Shown here: piece by piece, positions 34,199 to 42,748 of the stretch
How positions within the stretch are numbered: position 1 is the first letter of the stretch
Layout: every line of letters starts with the position of its first letter
From: JAJTCH01 sp040386195
GTDB taxonomy: Bacteria; Pseudomonadota; Alphaproteobacteria; Rickettsiales; UBA1997
Assembly (NCBI GenBank): GCA_040386195.1
Contig: JAZKFV010000006.1
Coordinates: 83,619-147,618, forward strand
Reading direction: 5' to 3'
Length of the DNA stretch: 64,000 nucleotides
Position numbers and translations under genes: made by a program
The notes under the pieces: generated by a model
What the model saw: the letters and a program-made list of their open reading frames with translations, nothing else
Told to the model about the DNA's origin: nothing
Databases searched by the model: none

Positions 34199-34821
34199 TG
34201 ACTAAAATTTATCTGATTAGCCCACCAAAAATTGAAATTGATAATTTCTCAGAGCAGCTAGAAATTGCTTTGAAAACCGGAAAAGTTCCGGTTTTTCAGC
34301 TGCGCATCAAAGGTTATCAAGATGAAGATGTCATCGAAATTGGCAAAAAAATTCTTCAAATTTGTCATCAATATAAAACTTTTTTTATTTTGAATGACCG
34401 TTTGGATTTGGCTTTAAAAATTGCCGCCGACGGCGTGCACCTTGGTGGCAATGATGGCGATATTTTATTAGCTCGCAAAAATTCTCCAGAAAATTTTATC
34501 ATCGGCGCCAGCTGTTATGATTCAAAACACATCACCGTTGAAGCTATTGAAGCCGGCGCCAACTATGTCTCCTTTGGTTCATTTTTTTCCAGCCCCACCA
34601 AAAATTCTAAAGGCAAACCAACTCCAGAAATTTTGCAATGGTGCGATGAAATATTGGACGCTCCTTCAGTTGCTATCGGCGGCATCACCGCTGAAAACTG
34701 CGCAGATTTGGTGCGCGCCAAAGCCGATTTTTTGGCGGTTATTTCTTATGTGTGGAATAATAAAAATGGAGTGGAGTGGGCAGTGAATAATTTGGCTGCC
34801 AATATTAAAGCTGCTTCTTAA
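34198..34821 (+). CDS. thiE: Thiamine-phosphate synthase
   Basis: TIM-barrel enzyme of 207 residues joining the pyrimidine and thiazole halves of thiamine phosphate. Visible are VFQLRIKGY (usually QLR.K), the magnesium site in LNDRLDLALKIAADGVHLG, GASCYDS, YVSFGSFFSSPTK and the AIGGITAEN phosphate loop. The ATG overlaps the ftsZ stop as TAATG, so the two genes are probably translated together, an unusual pairing. No TPP riboswitch is visible. Other thi genes are not present; TenI-like paralogues are the alternative, but the active-site motifs favour ThiE. Confidence 0.88.
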   Translation: MTKIYLISPPKIEIDNFSEQLEIALKTGKVPVFQLRIKGYQDEDVIEIGKKILQICHQYKTFFILNDRLDLALKIAADGVHLGGNDGDILLARKNSPENFIIGASCYDSKHITVEAIEAGANYVSFGSFFSSPTKNSKGKPTPEILQWCDEILDAPSVAIGGITAENCADLVRAKADFLAVISYVWNNKNGVEWAVNNLAANIKAAS

Positions 34822-34845
34822 TCGATGATTTTTTTGATTTAAACC

Positions 34846-34874
34846 TTGCTTTTTATCAGGCTAAAATTTATATT
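34846..34874 (+). promoter_or_regulatory. Promoter of tRNA-Glu
   Basis: TTGCTT (34846-34851), 17-base spacer, TATATT (34869-34874), then ACTCGCC. The predicted start is near 34881, 28 bases before the tRNA. Confidence 0.6.
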
Positions 34875-34908
34875 ACTCGCCTTCTAACCTCCAAGCCTTT
34901 TCATAAAT

Positions 34909-34983
34909 GGCCCCATCGTCTAACGGTTAGGACACCACCCTTTCACGGTGGGAATACGGGTTCGAATCCCGTTGGGGTCACCA
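34909..34983 (+). tRNA. tRNA-Glu (anticodon TTC)
   Basis: Complete cloverleaf. Acceptor arm GGCCCCA pairs with TGGGGTC (one G-T), the D-arm region is TCGTCTAACGGTTAGGAC, the anticodon loop CTTTCAC gives TTC, the T arm is ACGGG-TTCGAAT-CCCGT, and CCA is encoded. It reads GAA/GAG codons. The gene lies between thiE and the end of waaA, whose stop is 2 bases away on the other strand. Confidence 0.98.
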
Positions 34984-34984
34984 T

Positions 34985-36247
34985 CTATTTTATTTCAACT
35001 CGATTGGAAATTATTTTTAAAATACTCGGCAAAATCTCTTGGTTATTGGTTTGTTGGGTTTTTATATTTTGCTGCAAAGACAAATAATAATTTTCATCTT
35101 TCATCATTTTGAGTAAATGAAAGAATAATTCATCTTCGTTTTGAATCATCACGCAGGATTTAGAATTTGCCAAATTCTGATAAACTTCCTGAAAATTTTT
35201 CACATAACATCCTGATAAAATTACTGATCCAAGTTGTAAAGCTTCAAAAGGATTGTGCCCGCCGATATTGCCCAGCATTGAGCCGCCAATTAATGAAATT
35301 TTACTTAAGGAATAAAAAGTGCCAAGTTCACCCAAAGTATCGGCTAAATAAATTTCGCAATTATCAGCTGGTTGATTTTGACTGCGAATGGCAATTTTTA
35401 AATTTTGGGGAATCAATTTAACAATTTCTTCCAAACGATTGGGATGGCGCGGGGCGATTATGGTTAATAAATTTGGGAAATATTCTTTGAGTTTTTGATG
35501 AGTGCGAATAATGATTTCTTCCTCGTTTTTATGAGTGCTGGCGGCAAGCCAGAATTTTCTGCGACCAATTTGCTGTTGCAATTTTGTGAGTTGTTCTTGA
35601 TCAATTTTGAGTGTTGCAGAGGCGGCTTTGAGATTGCCGACAAAATGCACATTTTTAATTCCTAGATCAATAAATTTTTGTTGATCAATTTTGCTTTGAG
35701 CAAAACATATCGTAAAATTCTTTAACAAATTAAAACCTAATCTGTGGAGAATTTGCCAGCTCTGAAAAGATTGATCTGAAATTCGACCATTCACCAAAAC
35801 CAATGGACAGCCAGATTTTTTGGTTTGAACTATTAAATTTGGCCATAATTCCGACTCAATAAACATTGCCAAATTTGGCTGCCAATGTTTTAAAAATCTT
35901 CTAACCGCAAAAAATTTATCGACAGGAATATATTGGTGAATAGTTCTGGCGGGTAAATTTTTAGCAATTTCTGCCGCAGAAGTTATGGTGCCAGAAGTGA
36001 TGAGAATATTGATTTGCGGATATTTTTTCAAAAGTACATCTGCCAAAGTCAACGCTGATTTAGACTCGCCAACACTAGCTGAGTGCATCCAAACCAAAAA
36101 ACCATCAGGTCTTGAAATTGAACTAAAACCAAGTCGCTCAGAAAAGCGATTAAGGTCTTCTTTTTTTTTGAATTTTCTAAAACTTAAATAAAGATCGATG
36201 AAAGGGGAGAGAAGAATGGAAAGGGTTTGATATAGAAATAATATCAT
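34985..36247 (-). CDS. waaA: 3-deoxy-D-manno-octulosonic acid transferase
   Basis: Inner-membrane-associated glycosyltransferase (420 residues) that adds Kdo to lipid IVA, the first step of LPS core assembly. Features: an amino-terminal hydrophobic anchor (about 1-20), GFLVWMHSASVGESKSALTL with the conserved catalytic glutamate, FIESELWPNLI, LVNGRISDQSFQSW, APRHPNRLEEI and the donor-binding GGSMLGNIGGHNPFEAL. The length is normal. Its ATG is directly behind a heptamer hairpin that separates it from rpsP. Its presence with lpxA, fabZ and msbA shows that this organism makes LPS. Confidence 0.96.
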   Translation of the reverse strand: MILFLYQTLSILLSPFIDLYLSFRKFKKKEDLNRFSERLGFSSISRPDGFLVWMHSASVGESKSALTLADVLLKKYPQINILITSGTITSAAEIAKNLPARTIHQYIPVDKFFAVRRFLKHWQPNLAMFIESELWPNLIVQTKKSGCPLVLVNGRISDQSFQSWQILHRLGFNLLKNFTICFAQSKIDQQKFIDLGIKNVHFVGNLKAASATLKIDQEQLTKLQQQIGRRKFWLAASTHKNEEEIIIRTHQKLKEYFPNLLTIIAPRHPNRLEEIVKLIPQNLKIAIRSQNQPADNCEIYLADTLGELGTFYSLSKISLIGGSMLGNIGGHNPFEALQLGSVILSGCYVKNFQEVYQNLANSKSCVMIQNEDELFFHLLKMMKDENYYLSLQQNIKTQQTNNQEILPSILKIISNRVEIK

Positions 36248-36249
36248 TG

Positions 36250-36333
36250 AATAATGATTAATGGTTAATGATTAATGATTAATGAAATGGCTAATTTTTT
36301 AATTAACCATTAATCATTAACCATTCATCATTA
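36250..36333. repeat. Heptamer inverted repeat between rpsP and waaA
   Basis: Arms 36250-36284 (GATTAAT/GGTTAAT) and 36301-36333 (ATTAACC/ATTAATC). It fills the whole gap between the rpsP stop and the waaA start, both on the minus strand, ending 2 bases from the waaA ATG. Confidence 0.9.
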
Positions 36334-36783
36334 TTATGCGGCAGCTTCGTCAGTATTTGCTGCTTCGGCTTTGGCTGCTTGTTCAGCTTCAATTTTAGCG
36401 GCGGCGGCTTCGGCTTCTTTTCTAGATTTTTCAGCTTCAGCTTCTTTAGCTTTTGCTACTGCTTCTAAAGCTTTTTTCTTAGCACCAGTTCCTTTTACTT
36501 TTGGAGTAAAAGTTGGTTTATATTTTTCAGCACCTTTGACACCTAAAGCGATCAAGAAAATTGCTACGCGTTCAGAAGGTCTAGCACCTACAGAAAGCCA
36601 GTATTCAACTCTTTCTTTGTTTAAAACAACTCTTGCAGAAGCGCCAGCTTTTAAAAGTGGGTTGAAAGTTCCAAGCTTTTCAAGGAACTTGCTATCTCTT
36701 GGTGAAGTTGAGTTGGTAGCAACGATGCTATAAAATGGAAGATTTTTTCTACCGCCACGAGAAAGGCGAATTTTGATGCTCAT
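36334..36783 (-). CDS. rpsP: 30S ribosomal protein S16
   Basis: Small-subunit ribosomal protein. The first 80 or so residues are canonical (IKIRLSRGGRKNLPFYSIVA, FLEKLGTFNPL, YWLSVGARPSERV). A carboxy-terminal tail of about 60 residues, made of A, E and K, brings the length to 149, longer than in most bacteria but common in alphaproteobacteria. Usually followed by rimM and trmD; here waaA follows instead. The coding bias on the other strand is a shadow of the alanine-rich tail. Confidence 0.97.
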   Translation of the reverse strand: MSIKIRLSRGGRKNLPFYSIVATNSTSPRDSKFLEKLGTFNPLLKAGASARVVLNKERVEYWLSVGARPSERVAIFLIALGVKGAEKYKPTFTPKVKGTGAKKKALEAVAKAKEAEAEKSRKEAEAAAAKIEAEQAAKAEAANTDEAAA

Positions 36784-36855
36784 AATCTATAATATGTGAT
36801 AGTTGGAAAATTAAAGAACGAGTAAGATAGCCAGCTGTTTTTATTTTGCAATTAT

Positions 36856-38895
36856 TTAGTTGGTTTTTGCTAACTCGTTTTTGCAATTAGTCAAGATTCT
36901 TGATAAACGGGCAATAATATTGCTGCTATAAAAATCATTATCTTTGGCAGAAATTTCTTTGGTAAAATTAAGTTCACTAAGCGCGCTAGAATCAATCCAT
37001 TTATGCTTTGCTGCATTATTATAATTAGCAAAAACTGCATTATTTTTTGCCATAATTTCTCTTAAAGAATCAACGCATTTAAAGCCTAAATTTTGGTTTA
37101 GAACCCCAGCTAAATCGGCGATAATTTGCCAATCTTCTTTGGCATCTTTGGGTGGAAAAATTGCCCTTGAAGTCAATTGTGGTCTGCCTTCAATGTTGAC
37201 AAAAGTTGCTTCTTTTTCGGTATAAGCCGCACTTGGCAAAATTACATCAGCAAATTCTACACCATTTTCGCCGTGTGAGCCTTGATAAATAACGAAGCAA
37301 CTTTTTAATTTTGATAGATCAATATCGTCAACACCCAGCAAATAAACGGCTTTAATTTCGTGATTTTGAGCTTTGTCTAAAATGTTATTAGTGTTGGTTT
37401 TGGAATTCACAAACCCCGCCAGCAAAGCGCCGGTTAATGAAGCGTTATTGTGCAGCATATTAAATCCGTTCCAATCGGAATTAATCATTTTATATTTTTC
37501 AGCAATTTTTTTAGCATAGTTCAAAATCACTTCGCCATCAGCTCTGCGCAACATTTCTTCGCCAATAATTAGCATTGGAAATTTAGAGTTTTCTAAAGCT
37601 GAATTATAGGCAGATTTGCCGTCCAAAATATCTTGCAAAATTTTAGTTTCATTGCCCAAATTTTGATATTTATAAGTTAGATCGCAATCCACGCCAATTG
37701 CGGCTATTTTCAACTTTCCGGTTAAAGATCTTTTTCTAATTCGTGCATTAATAATTGGCGCAACATTGCGAGGATTTACGCCAATTAACAAGCAAGAATC
37801 GGCTTGATCGATGCCAGAAATTGTGGTGTTGAAGCTGTAAGAAGCTGGGTCAGCAGCGTTGATTTTGCTGGTTAATTCACGGCAATCAATATTGTGTGAA
37901 CCTAATTTTTCCATCAATAATTTTAGCGCGGTGATTTCTTCAACACCAGAAAGACGACCGGACAAAGCCGCGATTTGATTGCCTTCCAAGCCTTTTAAAT
38001 TTTGGGCGATAAATTGATAAGCCTCAGCAAGTGAAGCTGCAACTAGCTTGCCATCTTTTTTAATATAAGCCTGATCCAATCTTTGATATTTCAACCCATC
38101 ATAACAAAAACGGGTTTTGTCAGAAATCCATTCTTCATTAATTTCTTCATTCAATCTGGGCAAAATTCGCATCACTTCCAAACCGCGGCTATCAAGGCGG
38201 ATGTTGCTGCCAACGGCGTCCATCACATCAATGCTTTCAGTTTTATTTAATTCCCAGCTTCGAGCTTTAAAGGCATAAGGCTTAGAAGTGAGTGCGCCAA
38301 CTGGGCAAAGATCAATGATATTTCCGGATAATTCTGAGGTTAAAGATTTTTCTAAATAGCTGGTAATTTCCATAGTTTCACCGCGCCCAACCGCGCCCAT
38401 TTCCGCAACGCCGGCAATATCGGTCATAAAACGCACGCATCTTGTGCAATGAATGCAGCGGGTCATTTCGGTAGCAACTAATGGCCCTAAATTTTTATCT
38501 TTAACCGCGCGTTTGTGCTCATGAAAACGGCTATCAGCTTTGCCATAAGCCATTGATTGATCTTGCAAATCACATTCGCCGGCTTGGTCGCAAATTGGGC
38601 AATCAAGCGGGTGATTGGCAAGTAAAAATTCCATCACACCTTCGCGGGCTTTTTTTACCATTGGCGAGTCAGTTTGAACTTTCATTCCATCCGCAACTGG
38701 CGTGGCACAAGAGGCAACTGGCTTTGGTGGCGCGCCCACAATTTCAACCAAGCACATCCGGCAATTTCCAGCGATGGCTAATCTTTCGTGATAACAAAAA
38801 CGCGGAATCTCTACATCCGCCATTTCACAGGCTTGAATGAGTGTTATGCCGTCTGGCACAGTGATTTCTTTGTTGTTAATTGTAACTTTTGCCAT
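36856..38895 (-). CDS. nuoG: NADH-quinone oxidoreductase subunit G
   Basis: Iron-sulfur subunit of the peripheral arm of respiratory complex I, 679 residues, normal for alphaproteobacteria. The ligands are visible: [2Fe-2S] cysteines in CYHERLAIAGNCRMCLVE, the His/Cys site in HPLDCPICDQAGECDLQDQ, and CIHCTRCVRF with a later cysteine in NIIDLCPVGAL. The molybdopterin-like domain follows, degenerate as in the family. It stands apart from other nuo genes, between fmt and rpsP, another sign that operons have been broken up. Confidence 0.96.
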   Translation of the reverse strand: MAKVTINNKEITVPDGITLIQACEMADVEIPRFCYHERLAIAGNCRMCLVEIVGAPPKPVASCATPVADGMKVQTDSPMVKKAREGVMEFLLANHPLDCPICDQAGECDLQDQSMAYGKADSRFHEHKRAVKDKNLGPLVATEMTRCIHCTRCVRFMTDIAGVAEMGAVGRGETMEITSYLEKSLTSELSGNIIDLCPVGALTSKPYAFKARSWELNKTESIDVMDAVGSNIRLDSRGLEVMRILPRLNEEINEEWISDKTRFCYDGLKYQRLDQAYIKKDGKLVAASLAEAYQFIAQNLKGLEGNQIAALSGRLSGVEEITALKLLMEKLGSHNIDCRELTSKINAADPASYSFNTTISGIDQADSCLLIGVNPRNVAPIINARIRKRSLTGKLKIAAIGVDCDLTYKYQNLGNETKILQDILDGKSAYNSALENSKFPMLIIGEEMLRRADGEVILNYAKKIAEKYKMINSDWNGFNMLHNNASLTGALLAGFVNSKTNTNNILDKAQNHEIKAVYLLGVDDIDLSKLKSCFVIYQGSHGENGVEFADVILPSAAYTEKEATFVNIEGRPQLTSRAIFPPKDAKEDWQIIADLAGVLNQNLGFKCVDSLREIMAKNNAVFANYNNAAKHKWIDSSALSELNFTKEISAKDNDFYSSNIIARLSRILTNCKNELAKTN

Positions 38896-38955
38896 TACTG
38901 GGATTGATTTAGTTTGGAAATGAAAGCGCGAATTGTGCCGATTTGGTTTTTATTT

Positions 38956-39876
38956 TCAAGTTTTAATAGCGGGCGAAAAGCCTCTAATAAACTCTTCAAG
39001 AGTTGTTTTATTCTTGCCGGCTCTTTGTAAAATTTGGGGTTGAATTAAGCCGGTTTTGCAGGCGATTGTTAATTTAGCGTCAATAATTTTTCCAGCTGAA
39101 TAATTGTGGTTTTGTTCGTCGATAATTTTAGCTTGATGGATTTTTATTTTTTCGCCATTTAACTCAAAATAAGCCGAGCCACAGCCGCTTAAGCCACGGA
39201 TTTTATTGTTAATTTGGCGCGCGGAAAAGTTCCAATCAATGGCAAATTCTTCTTTGGTTAATTTGTGAGCATAAACCGCTTCAGCGTGATTTTGCTTGGC
39301 TGGTTGGCATTTATTGTGAGTAAGATTTTTGATAGTTTTAACCAAAAGCTGCGCGCCAATTTGCGATAATTTTTCGGCTAATTCTTGATAAATAATTTGA
39401 TCGTCCAAATTAAATTTTTCTTCCGCCAAAATATCGCCACTATCCAAACCTTCATCCATTTGAATTATATCCACGCCAGTCTCCAAATCGCCATTCATAA
39501 TTGTGCGCTGAATCGGCGCCGCGCCTCGCCATTTGGGCAAAAGGGAAGGGTGAATATTTATGCAACCAAATTTTGGAGCTTGCAGAATTTCTTTGGGAAG
39601 CAGCAATCCGTAGGCTACAACAACTGCAACATCAGCATTTAAATCAGCAAATTCTTTTTGAACTTCCGAATTTTTTAGAGTTTTAGGAGTGAAGATTTTG
39701 AGATTGTGTTGCAAAGCTAAATTATGAATCGGCGAATTTTGAATCTTATGTCCGCGCCCCGCAATTTGTGGTTCTTTGCTATAAACCCCAACCACTTCAA
39801 AATCTTTATCATCAATTATAGCTTGCAGCGCCGGCAAAGCAAAATTTGGCGTGCCCATGAAGATGATTTTGATCAT
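38956..39876 (-). CDS. fmt: Methionyl-tRNA formyltransferase
   Basis: Formylates initiator Met-tRNA using 10-formyltetrahydrofolate. The 306-residue protein has FMGTPNFALPAL at the start, the catalytic INIHPSLLPKWRGAAPIQ segment, and an aspartate in QMDEGLDSGDIL; the carboxy-terminal tRNA-binding domain is present. The ATG overlaps the nadA stop (ATGA). It is usually paired with def, which is absent here. The folate genes folE, pabB and pabC in this window feed its cofactor pool. Confidence 0.96.
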   Translation of the reverse strand: MIKIIFMGTPNFALPALQAIIDDKDFEVVGVYSKEPQIAGRGHKIQNSPIHNLALQHNLKIFTPKTLKNSEVQKEFADLNADVAVVVAYGLLLPKEILQAPKFGCINIHPSLLPKWRGAAPIQRTIMNGDLETGVDIIQMDEGLDSGDILAEEKFNLDDQIIYQELAEKLSQIGAQLLVKTIKNLTHNKCQPAKQNHAEAVYAHKLTKEEFAIDWNFSARQINNKIRGLSGCGSAYFELNGEKIKIHQAKIIDEQNHNYSAGKIIDAKLTIACKTGLIQPQILQRAGKNKTTLEEFIRGFSPAIKT

Positions 39877-40820
39877 GACATTTCTAGCATTTTATTAAGT
39901 GATTTTCTGGCTTTAATCATCAAATCATCATTCAGAAAAATTTCATTATTCCCATTCTTCATCACCAAATAAAGTTTTTCCATCGTGTTGAGTTGCATAT
40001 AAGGGCAAGTGTTACAAAGGGTGCAGCCGGCTTTATCAACGAAAGGGCAATCATAAAATTGGGCAGTTGGATTTTTTTGTTTCATCTGGTGAATGATGTG
40101 CGGCTCAGTCAAAACAATAAATTCAGCGCCTTGATTTTCAGCAACAAATTTTAACAAAGATGAAGTTGAGCCAATGTGATGAGCGTGTTCAAGTAGGTTT
40201 TCTGGGCATTCCGGATGGGCGATGATTTTGGCATTTGGGTGATTAGCTTTTAATTTGACTAATTCTTTTTCACTAAATTGCTCATGAACAATACAGCTGC
40301 CTTGCCAAAGCAACATATCGCGACCGGTTTTTTTCATTAAATAACGACCCAAATGTTGATCGGGAGCGAAGATAATTTTTTGATTGGCAGGAATTTGTTC
40401 AATAATTTTTTGCGCGTTGGCGGAAGTGACGATTATATCCGACAAAGCCTTTATTTGCGCGGAGCAATTGATGTAAGTTAGCGCGATGTGATCAGGATTT
40501 TCGTCGCGGAATTTTTTAAAAGCAGCTGGCGGACAAGATTCTTCTAGGCTGCAACCCGCTTTCATATCAGGAATTATAACTTTTTTATTTGGGCTTAAAA
40601 TTTTAGCAACTTCTGCCATAAATTTTACGCCACAAAAAACAATCACATCCGCATCAGTTGCCGCAGCTTTGCGGGAAAGATCTAAAGAATCGCCAATAAA
40701 ATCAGCAACATCTTGAATTTCCTCATCTTGATAATAATGCGCCAAGATAACGGCGTTTAATTCTTTTTTTAATTTTTGGATTTCGCCCGCCAGATCAGCG
40801 GGAATAGTGTTTTTATTCAT
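39873..40820 (-). CDS. nadA: Quinolinate synthase A
   Basis: [4Fe-4S] enzyme that makes quinolinate from iminoaspartate and dihydroxyacetone phosphate in NAD synthesis. Full length at 315 residues. Motifs: LAHYYQDEEIQDVADFIGDSL, the cysteine in VIVFCGVKFMAE, IAHPECPENLLEHA and the terminal ligand in CNTCPYMQLNT. It lies in an apparent operon trpS-nadA-fmt with 3-base spacing from trpS and a 4-base overlap with fmt. nadB and nadC are not in the window. Confidence 0.96.
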   Translation of the reverse strand: MNKNTIPADLAGEIQKLKKELNAVILAHYYQDEEIQDVADFIGDSLDLSRKAAATDADVIVFCGVKFMAEVAKILSPNKKVIIPDMKAGCSLEESCPPAAFKKFRDENPDHIALTYINCSAQIKALSDIIVTSANAQKIIEQIPANQKIIFAPDQHLGRYLMKKTGRDMLLWQGSCIVHEQFSEKELVKLKANHPNAKIIAHPECPENLLEHAHHIGSTSSLLKFVAENQGAEFIVLTEPHIIHQMKQKNPTAQFYDCPFVDKAGCTLCNTCPYMQLNTMEKLYLVMKNGNNEIFLNDDLMIKARKSLNKMLEMS

Positions 40821-40823
40821 AAT

Positions 40824-41807
40824 TTAGTACAAACCAACGATTTGTTTTATTTCTTTAATATTGGAAGCGGCAATTTCTCTGGCTTTTTCTTCACCTTCGC
40901 GCAAGATTTTTTGAACGAAACTTAAATCGTTTTTAAATGACTTAATATTATTTTGAATTGGTTCAAGCATTGTAACTAAAGCATTGGCTAAATCTTCTTT
41001 AAATTTGCCATTGCCGGAGTTTTGATATTCTAAAGCAATTGCTTCGGGTTTTTTATTTACAGCGGCAGAAAAAATATTTAGCAAATTATAAATTTCCGGA
41101 CGGGCTTTGTCGTAAGTAATTCCAACTGTGGAATCGGTTTTAGCCTTTTTAATTTTTTTAATAATTTCATCTTTTGAGTCAGATAAATTAATCCGCGACA
41201 AATCGCTTTCGTCGGATTTGCTCATTTTTTTCAAACCATCTTGCAAAGACATAACCCGCGCGCAAGTGCCTAAAATCAATGGTTCAGGAAGTTTAAAAAA
41301 TTCAGTTTTGAACGCACGATTAAATGCGCCAGCAATATCACGAGCTAATTCCAAATGTTGTTTTTGATCTTCACCAACTGGGACAATGTTGGATTTGTAA
41401 AGCAAAATATCGGCGGCCATTAGAACTGGATAGGAATATAGACCAAGATTTTCGTTATCTATGGATTTTTCCTTAAATTGTGTCATCCGATTTAACCAAC
41501 CAAGTGGCGTTAAAGTGCCTAAAATCCAGGCTAATTCAGCATGTTCTTTAACTGAACTTTGGGCAAAAATTACTGATTTTTTTGGATCAATTCCTGCGCT
41601 TAAATAAACAATCGCAGTTTCTAAAATATTATTTCTCAGCTCAGCTGGATTTTGCGGAACAGTGATGGAATGCAAATCCATAATCCCAAAAATACATTGG
41701 TGATTATTTTGTAGATCGATCCAATTAGCAATTGAGCCCAGATAATTGCCCAGATGCAAATTGCCTGTGGGTTGAATGCCGGAGAATATGGTTGGGAGAG
41801 TTTTCAT
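40824..41807 (-). CDS. trpS: Tryptophanyl-tRNA synthetase
   Basis: Class I aminoacyl-tRNA synthetase, 327 residues. The HIGH-type motif is in GIQPTGNLHLGNYLGSI, the KMSKS motif in LKKMSKSDES (about residue 196), and the tryptophan pocket in MAADILLYKSNIVPVGEDQKQHLEL. It leads the trpS-nadA-fmt group and is itself preceded after 5 bases by a 64-residue gene. Confidence 0.97.
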   Translation of the reverse strand: MKTLPTIFSGIQPTGNLHLGNYLGSIANWIDLQNNHQCIFGIMDLHSITVPQNPAELRNNILETAIVYLSAGIDPKKSVIFAQSSVKEHAELAWILGTLTPLGWLNRMTQFKEKSIDNENLGLYSYPVLMAADILLYKSNIVPVGEDQKQHLELARDIAGAFNRAFKTEFFKLPEPLILGTCARVMSLQDGLKKMSKSDESDLSRINLSDSKDEIIKKIKKAKTDSTVGITYDKARPEIYNLLNIFSAAVNKKPEAIALEYQNSGNGKFKEDLANALVTMLEPIQNNIKSFKNDLSFVQKILREGEEKAREIAASNIKEIKQIVGLY

Positions 41808-41812
41808 TTTAA

Positions 41813-42007
41813 CTAACGAGTATGTTCATCATTAGATGTTTCGGGAACATTTGGAGTTTCAGGAGTGTGAGGTGCTTCGGAAGTTTTTTCGTTTTCTTTT
41901 CTTATGTCAGTTTGTGGGTGGAGATCTTTTTTTAACTTTTCAATTATCGATTTCACACCTTCGTTGTTTTCTTTTTTAACACTGTCTGGGAGTTCGTTGC
42001 TCGTCAT
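41813..42007 (-). CDS. Small hydrophilic protein upstream of trpS
   Basis: A 64-residue frame ending 5 bases before trpS on the same strand. The first half is charged and helical (SVKKENNEGVKSIIEKLKKDL); the second half is disordered with a short PETPN/PETSN repeat. No known family. Tight spacing to trpS supports a real gene; composition alone does not. It could be a leader-like or lineage-specific protein. Confidence 0.5.
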   Translation of the reverse strand: MTSNELPDSVKKENNEGVKSIIEKLKKDLHPQTDIRKENEKTSEAPHTPETPNVPETSNDEHTR

Positions 42008-42093
42008 AAATATTATCGCTCAAAGTTAATATTTTAAAGGTCGGCATAATAGGCTCAAGGCACAAATAAGCAAGTATTTTTGATAAATGAGGT

Positions 42094-42190
42094 CTGTCAT
42101 CCTGAGCGAAGCGAAGGATCTCTTGAGGTAAGTTTGGTCTTGGTTCACAGTGCGGCTCATGAGATCCTTCGCTACGCTCAGGATGACAAG
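42094..42190. repeat. Palindromic element, same family and loop as the rsmA insertion
   Basis: Inverted arms 42094-42127 and 42156-42190 with ends CTGTCATCCTGAGCG and CGCTCAGGATGACAAG. The 28-base loop (AAGTTTGGTCTTGG... CAGTGCGG) matches the reverse complement of the loop in the 56200-56295 element at most positions, so both are copies of one full-length element in opposite orientation. Confidence 0.93.
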
Positions 42191-42204
42191 TTGGGAAATT
42201 TCAC

Positions 42205-42232
42205 TTGCCAATCTAAGCTTGATAATCATAAT
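42205..42232 (+). promoter_or_regulatory. Promoter of the RNase P RNA gene
   Basis: TTGCCA (42205-42210), 16-base spacer, CATAAT (42227-42232). The predicted start near 42239 coincides with the expected 5' end of the RNA. Confidence 0.55.
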
Positions 42233-42238
42233 GCCCAG

Positions 42239-42638
42239 CCCCAAGATAGTCGCTTGTTTTTTATCAGTAATGATAATGAAAGTAAGAGGAAAGTCCGGAC
42301 TCCACAAAAGATAAGATGCCAGCTAATGGCTGGGGGTGGTTTTGTAATGAAGCCGCCACGGAAAGTGCCACAGAAAGGTAAACTGCCCGCTTGCGCCTTC
42401 GGGCTACAGCGCGGTAAAGGTGAAAATGCGAGGTAAGAGCTCACAGTTTTGTTGGCAACAACAAAATCGGAAAACCCCATCTGGAGCAAGACCAAATAGG
42501 AATGGCAAGATTCTTCACTGAATCAGGTGTGCTTTTGCATCGTCATTCGGGTAGGTTGCTTGAGGTTGTCAGTGATGACAATCCTAGACGAATGGCTATC
42601 GCTCTAGCAATAGAGTACAGAATCCGGCTTATTAGGGA
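42239..42638 (+). ncRNA. rnpB: RNase P RNA component, bacterial class A
   Basis: Catalytic RNA that removes 5' leaders from tRNA precursors. The conserved blocks are all present in order: AGATAGTCGC, GAGGAAAGTCCGGACTCC (P4 5' strand), GCCACAGAAA, GGTAAGAGCTCACAG, GGAGCAAGACCAAATAGG, GGGTAGGTTGCTTGAG, CTAGACGAATGGCTA and ACAGAATCCGGCTTA (P4 3' strand). Ends are approximate: CCCCAA at 42239 and TTAGGG at 42632 could form a weak P1. A palindromic element lies just upstream and a heptamer hairpin with an intrinsic terminator just downstream. Confidence 0.96.
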
Positions 42639-42748
42639 ATGATTAATGGTTAATGATTAATGATTAATGGTGGAGAAATTGGCGAAGCCAATTTCAGTTT
42701 TTTTTAAAAATCGATCATTAATCATTAACCATTAATCATTAATCATTA
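42639..42748. repeat. Heptamer inverted repeat at the rnpB and dnaE 3' ends
   Basis: Left arm 42639-42670 (GATTAAT/GGTTAAT), right arm 42713-42748 (ATTAATC/ATTAACC). The loop holds the rnpB terminator. The right arm overlaps dnaE and encodes its last residues M-I-N-D and stop. This is the only paired copy between convergent genes. Confidence 0.92.
42675..42705 (+). terminator. Intrinsic terminator of rnpB
   Basis: Perfect 8-bp stem GAAATTGG/CCAATTTC with loop CGAAG, then AG and eight T. It is nested in the loop of the surrounding heptamer hairpin. Confidence 0.88.

Noticed and set aside
36371..36733. 120-residue open frame opposite rpsP
   Set aside because: Shadow of the alanine-rich S16 tail; rpsP on the other strand is unmistakable.
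42080..42495. Open frames over 42026-42495 on both strands
   Set aside because: They are made of the palindromic element and the RNase P RNA gene, which explains the sequence.
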